Assembly (NCBI GenBank): GCA_003161255.1
Contig: PMOQ01000044.1
Coordinates: 1-64,000 of the forward strand
Direction: 5' to 3'
Source of the DNA: Acidimicrobiaceae bacterium
GTDB taxonomy: Bacteria; Actinomycetota; Acidimicrobiia; Acidimicrobiales; RAAP-2
DNA length: 64,000 bases
Shown here piece after piece: positions 61,146 to 64,000 of this stretch. The notes beneath the pieces are model-generated. The model was not told where the DNA came from and made no database searches. It saw nothing but the letters and a program-made list of their open reading frames with translations. The position numbers were made by a program, and so were the translations under genes. The stretch's first letter is position 1. Every line of letters starts with the position of its first letter.

Positions 61146-61173
61146 AAACGTTCAGTAACGTTTCCGAAACGTT
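61146..61173. promoter_or_regulatory. triple AACGTT operator before Liv-type binding-protein gene
   Basis: Three AACGTT cores start at 61147, 61157 and 61168, that is, one helical turn apart. The last two form a 17-bp perfect palindrome, AACGTTTC-C-GAAACGTT. The array lies about 40 bp upstream of the substrate-binding protein start, a likely repressor or activator site. Confidence 0.6.
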
Positions 61174-61211
61174 CGTTGGTCGGGATGCGTCCCAGATCAC
61201 AAGGGGGTCGT

Positions 61212-62471
61212 GTGGTGGGATCACTGTTGCGTTTGCGCCCGGCTGGGGCTGCCGTCCTGTTCTTGGCGCTGGTGCTGGGGATGGTCACGCAGACCTCCTC
61301 GGCCGGCGCGGCCGGAGGCCTCACGGCGAGCGCTCCCGGGGTCACCCCAAAAACCATCACGGTGGGCGTGATCACCGAGGAGTCGGGCTCGGGCGCGTCG
61401 GGCGCGTACGGCATCCCGGCTGCGTTCAAGGCCCGTGTCGACCTCCAGAACGCCGAGGGCGGCGTCGACGGGCGGAAGATCGATGTCGTCGTCGAAGACG
61501 ACCAGTCGCAATCCAGTGACAATCAGACCGCGGCGGCGGCGGAAGTGGCCAAGGGCGTATTCGCCATCAACGACAACAGCGCGTCCGCCTACGGTGCCGC
61601 CACGTACCTCCAGACACAGGGCATCCCGGTCGTGGGCGGTGGGTACGACGCATTCGAGTGGACAACAGCGTCCTATACGAACATGTTCTCGACGGCATAT
61701 GGCGTGTTCAGCGGCAGCACGCAACCCCGCTACGTGGTCGATCCGACGCCGCTCAAGAAGGCTCATGCGACGAATTTCGCGGTGCTCGGATACTCGATCT
61801 CGCCGAGCTCTTCGGGGGCTGCGGCAAACGAGGCCGTCTCCTTGAAGCAGGCGGGCTTCAAGGTCGGCTATCTCGACACGTCGCTGCCGTTCGGGACGGT
61901 GAACGTCACCGCGACTGCACTGCAGATGAAGGCGGCCGGCGTCGACAGCATGGTGGCGGAGATCGACGGCAACACCGAGCTTGCCCTCATCACCGCAGGT
62001 GAACAGGCCGGGATCAAATGGAAGTACGTCGTCCTGGCCACCGGGTACGGGTCGCAATGGCTGACCAACCCTACGGCGGTGGCAGACAGTCAGAAGCTGT
62101 ACTTCGGGGTCCTTCAAACTCCGGTCGAGTTGCACACGCCGGCGACGATCCAGGAGCAAGCCGCCTTCAAGAAATATGCCGGCTTTACCGGGGTCCCCGA
62201 CTTTGGCTGGACCGAAGGATGGGAGTCTGCAGGCCTGATGATCGAGGGCCTCCAGGTCGCGGGGAAGAATCCGACCCGGCAATCGTTCATCACGAACCTC
62301 CGCAAGGTGACGAGCTGGAATGACAACGGGCTGCTCTCCGTGCCAATCAACTTTGAGCACACCACGACACCAGGAAAGAAGTTGTGTTCGTGGACTACTC
62401 AACTGATCGGGCACAACTTCGTTCCCACCTCGACTACGCCAGTGTGTACGAACCTGGTCCCTGGGACCTGA
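61212..62471 (+). CDS. Liv-type ABC transporter substrate-binding protein
   Basis: 419-residue periplasmic-binding-protein of the branched-chain amino acid (LivK/HAAT) group. It starts with a signal peptide (LRLRPAGAAVLFLALVLGMV) and then TITVGVITEESGSGASGAYG, AFKARVDLQNAEGGVDGRKI, YLQTQGIPVVGGG and GAAANEAVSLKQAGFKVGYL. The ligand is not shown by sequence; family members bind amino acids, amides, aromatic acids or steroids. GTG 61212 has AAGGGGG just upstream; ATG 61185 is an alternative. It is followed by the permease gene. Confidence 0.88.
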   Translation: MVGSLLRLRPAGAAVLFLALVLGMVTQTSSAGAAGGLTASAPGVTPKTITVGVITEESGSGASGAYGIPAAFKARVDLQNAEGGVDGRKIDVVVEDDQSQSSDNQTAAAAEVAKGVFAINDNSASAYGAATYLQTQGIPVVGGGYDAFEWTTASYTNMFSTAYGVFSGSTQPRYVVDPTPLKKAHATNFAVLGYSISPSSSGAAANEAVSLKQAGFKVGYLDTSLPFGTVNVTATALQMKAAGVDSMVAEIDGNTELALITAGEQAGIKWKYVVLATGYGSQWLTNPTAVADSQKLYFGVLQTPVELHTPATIQEQAAFKKYAGFTGVPDFGWTEGWESAGLMIEGLQVAGKNPTRQSFITNLRKVTSWNDNGLLSVPINFEHTTTPGKKLCSWTTQLIGHNFVPTSTTPVCTNLVPGT

Positions 62472-62737
62472 TCACTGCACCCATTGGTTGTGTCGCCGGA
62501 TCGACCGCAAGCTCGCCAAGGTGGCGCCAGAGAATGCCGGGACTTCGAGGAATTTAGGAGGCACCGAAACCTAGGGACGTTCGCGTAATACCGGTGGGTC
62601 TGCTCCCTGTTCTGGTCAAGTCGTGGCTGAACACGGGAGTCAGCGCGCCGGGCTTTCGGTGAAGGTTTTTAGATCGCCCTAGCAGCGCTCGCTTTACGGC
62701 ACCGCGCATTGCGATCCGGCGGTGGCGAGGGGAACCC

Positions 62738-64000
62738 ATGCTTCAGTACGTCATCGCCGGTCTGGTCCTCGGAGGGATCTACGCCATCGCCGCCACGGGG
62801 CTGGTGGTGACCTTCCTGTCGGCCGGGATCTTGAACCTGAGCTTCGCTGCCATGGCCTACACGGTCGCCCGCTTCTACTACTACTTGAATACCCAGCTGA
62901 ACTGGGGCATCGCGCCTTCGGCGATCTTGTCCATCGTCGTGCTCGGCCCCGCCCTCGGGATCTTCTTCTATTTCCTCCTGTTTCGGCGGCTGCACCAGAC
63001 GTCGATGCTGGTCAAGATCCTGGTGACCCTCGGGCTGTCGGTTGCCCTGCCCTCCCTCGACACCGTCATCTTTGGCACTGAGGCGATCCAGGCGGCCCCC
63101 GGGCTGGCCCCTGAGCCGGTGCACGTCTATCACTTGGCGGGGGTCCCGGTCACCCTCGATCAGATCATCATCTACAGCTGTGTCGTCGCGGTGGTCGTAC
63201 TCGGTGTCGTCGTGCTGCGCTACACCGACGTGGGTCTGTGCGTCCGGGCCATGGTGGATTCCCCCGCCATGACGTCGATCTCGGGCACCAACCCCCAGCG
63301 CGTGTCCATGTGGGTGTGGGCGGTGAGCGTGGGGTTGGCCGGGTTGACCGGGGTCCTCTCGGCCCCGATCATCGGACTCGACGCAGGGGACTTCACGCTG
63401 CTGATGGTGGCCGCCCTCTCCGCTGTCATCGCGGCCAAGCTCCGGAGCCTGCCGGTCGCCTTCTTCGTGGGGCTGGGCATGGGCATCGCCGGAGCGCTGG
63501 TGCAGTATGCCCTTCCCCCTAACAGCTCGTTCACCGCGGCGGTGCTGCCCTCCATACCCTTCATTACCACCGCGCTCTTCCTCGTCTACTTCATGATCCG
63601 GGGCGGTGGCATCGACGAGTCAACCGGGATCGGCGGAACCCTCGACCGGGCCATCCGACCACACACGTCCAACCAGAGCGCCGTGGCGGGCGTTGTCGGC
63701 CGGCAGGCCTTGAGTTGGCGGGCCCCGGCCGTCGGGTTCGCGGCGGTCTGTCTGCTGCCCTTCATCGTGCACGGGTTCTGGCTGGGGTTGGTAGCCGAGG
63801 GCGTCTGCTACGCCATCATCTTCCTGTCGTACACGCTCGTTACCGGCGAGGGCGGGATGATCTGGCTCTGCCAGGCCACCTTGGCCGGGGTGGGGGGCTT
63901 CACCATGGCCATCCTGGCCGTCAACCACGGCTGGCCGGTGTTCCTGGCGGTGCTCATGGGAGGTCTGGTGGCCCTCCCCTTCGGCCTCATACTGGGCTTC
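62738..64000 (+). CDS. Liv-type ABC permease, LivH-LivM fusion (partial)
   Basis: An uninterrupted frame from ATG 62738 (GAGGGGAA upstream) that leaves the window after 421 residues. The first 290 residues are LivH: GLVLGGIYAIAATGLVVTF, FGTEAIQAAPGLAPEP, and many membrane helices. After a linker with RAIRPHTSNQSAVAGVVGR, a LivM part begins (LPFIVHGFWLGLVAEGVCYA, LSYTLVTGEGGMIWLCQATL). Both inner-membrane permease domains are in one polypeptide, so this is a fused importer subunit. The ATPases presumably lie beyond the window. Confidence 0.9.
   Translation, partial: MLQYVIAGLVLGGIYAIAATGLVVTFLSAGILNLSFAAMAYTVARFYYYLNTQLNWGIAPSAILSIVVLGPALGIFFYFLLFRRLHQTSMLVKILVTLGLSVALPSLDTVIFGTEAIQAAPGLAPEPVHVYHLAGVPVTLDQIIIYSCVVAVVVLGVVVLRYTDVGLCVRAMVDSPAMTSISGTNPQRVSMWVWAVSVGLAGLTGVLSAPIIGLDAGDFTLLMVAALSAVIAAKLRSLPVAFFVGLGMGIAGALVQYALPPNSSFTAAVLPSIPFITTALFLVYFMIRGGGIDESTGIGGTLDRAIRPHTSNQSAVAGVVGRQALSWRAPAVGFAAVCLLPFIVHGFWLGLVAEGVCYAIIFLSYTLVTGEGGMIWLCQATLAGVGGFTMAILAVNHGWPVFLAVLMGGLVALPFGLILGF

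Noticed and set aside
60951-61184. N-terminal extension of the Liv-type binding protein
   Set aside because: The extension precedes a clear signal peptide, crosses the operator array and has no ribosome site; GTG 61212 is better.
1-64000. CRISPR arrays, insertion sequences, prophage genes, intact tRNA or rRNA genes
   Set aside because: No regularly spaced repeats, transposase, integrase or structural phage genes were found on reading, and no complete tRNA could be folded.

Overview
This is a high-GC actinobacterial chromosome segment, and the gene content points to a lineage near the class Acidimicrobiia. The grounds are an actinobacterial SUF iron-sulfur system with SufU and a Rieske-like ferredoxin, GAF-ANTAR regulators, an HhH-GPD protein of an actinobacterial type, small DUF6131/DUF6458/CsbD-type stress proteins, LCP and RodZ-like proteins with Thr-rich tails, DUF427 proteins, many GTG starts and probable leaderless transcripts. 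The taxonomic call is an inference. There are no rRNA genes, intact tRNAs, CRISPR arrays, transposases or integrases.

Layout. 0.1-16 kb: loosely packed single genes. These are four alpha/beta hydrolase-fold esterases plus a tannase-like/PKD protein, an NAD(P) epimerase, a fatty-acid desaturase next to a GAF-ANTAR regulator, a LuxR regulator with a perfect 20-bp palindrome, an SRPBCC protein, a methyltransferase and a CoA-transferase. 16.6-22.3 kb: housekeeping and lipid genes, including a frameshifted GNAT, an HhH-GPD protein overlapping thiE, an acyl-CoA dehydrogenase and an MBL hydrolase. 22.4-25.0 kb: SUF locus 1 (sufC-sufS-sufU, plus strand). 25.1-27.5 kb: an island of two PIN-domain toxin-antitoxin modules, a small HTH protein and a tRNA-3'-half-like remnant.

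27.5-37.2 kb: a carbohydrate-oxidation divergon. On the minus strand are a TPP-dependent pyruvate-oxidase-like enzyme, a membrane protein, and the gamma and alpha subunits of an FAD glucose/gluconate-dehydrogenase-like enzyme, whose alpha subunit has a C-X5-C-X3-C cluster motif. On the plus strand are a GH15 glycosidase, an enolase-superfamily enzyme and an SDR. A LacI-type palindrome lies between the two arms. I infer that glucose freed by GH15 is oxidised and the acid dehydrated, with electrons going to a membrane acceptor. 37.4-42.2 kb: a cluster of small stress and envelope proteins with a STAS-GAF-ANTAR regulator. This gene and a DUF6131 gene are preceded by the same roughly 85-nt structured leader, the most novel-looking signal in the window. 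42.4-48.3 kb: a second tRNA-like remnant, an LCP protein and SUF locus 2 (sufB, a Cys-rich small protein, sufD, Rieske, a second sufC; minus strand).

48.4-53.2 kb: a carboxylesterase, a RodZ-like anchor, a sugar epimerase, an MBL hydrolase, a cupin and a glyoxalase-fold protein. 53.2-64.0 kb: a catabolic cluster with an acyl-CoA ligase, a type I Baeyer-Villiger monooxygenase, a P450, an SDR, a DUF427-thioesterase fusion, a double-DUF427 protein and a Liv-type ABC importer (binding protein plus a LivH-LivM fused permease that runs off the window). This set fits uptake and breakdown of a cyclic or terpenoid/steroid-like compound. The substrate is not determined by the sequence.
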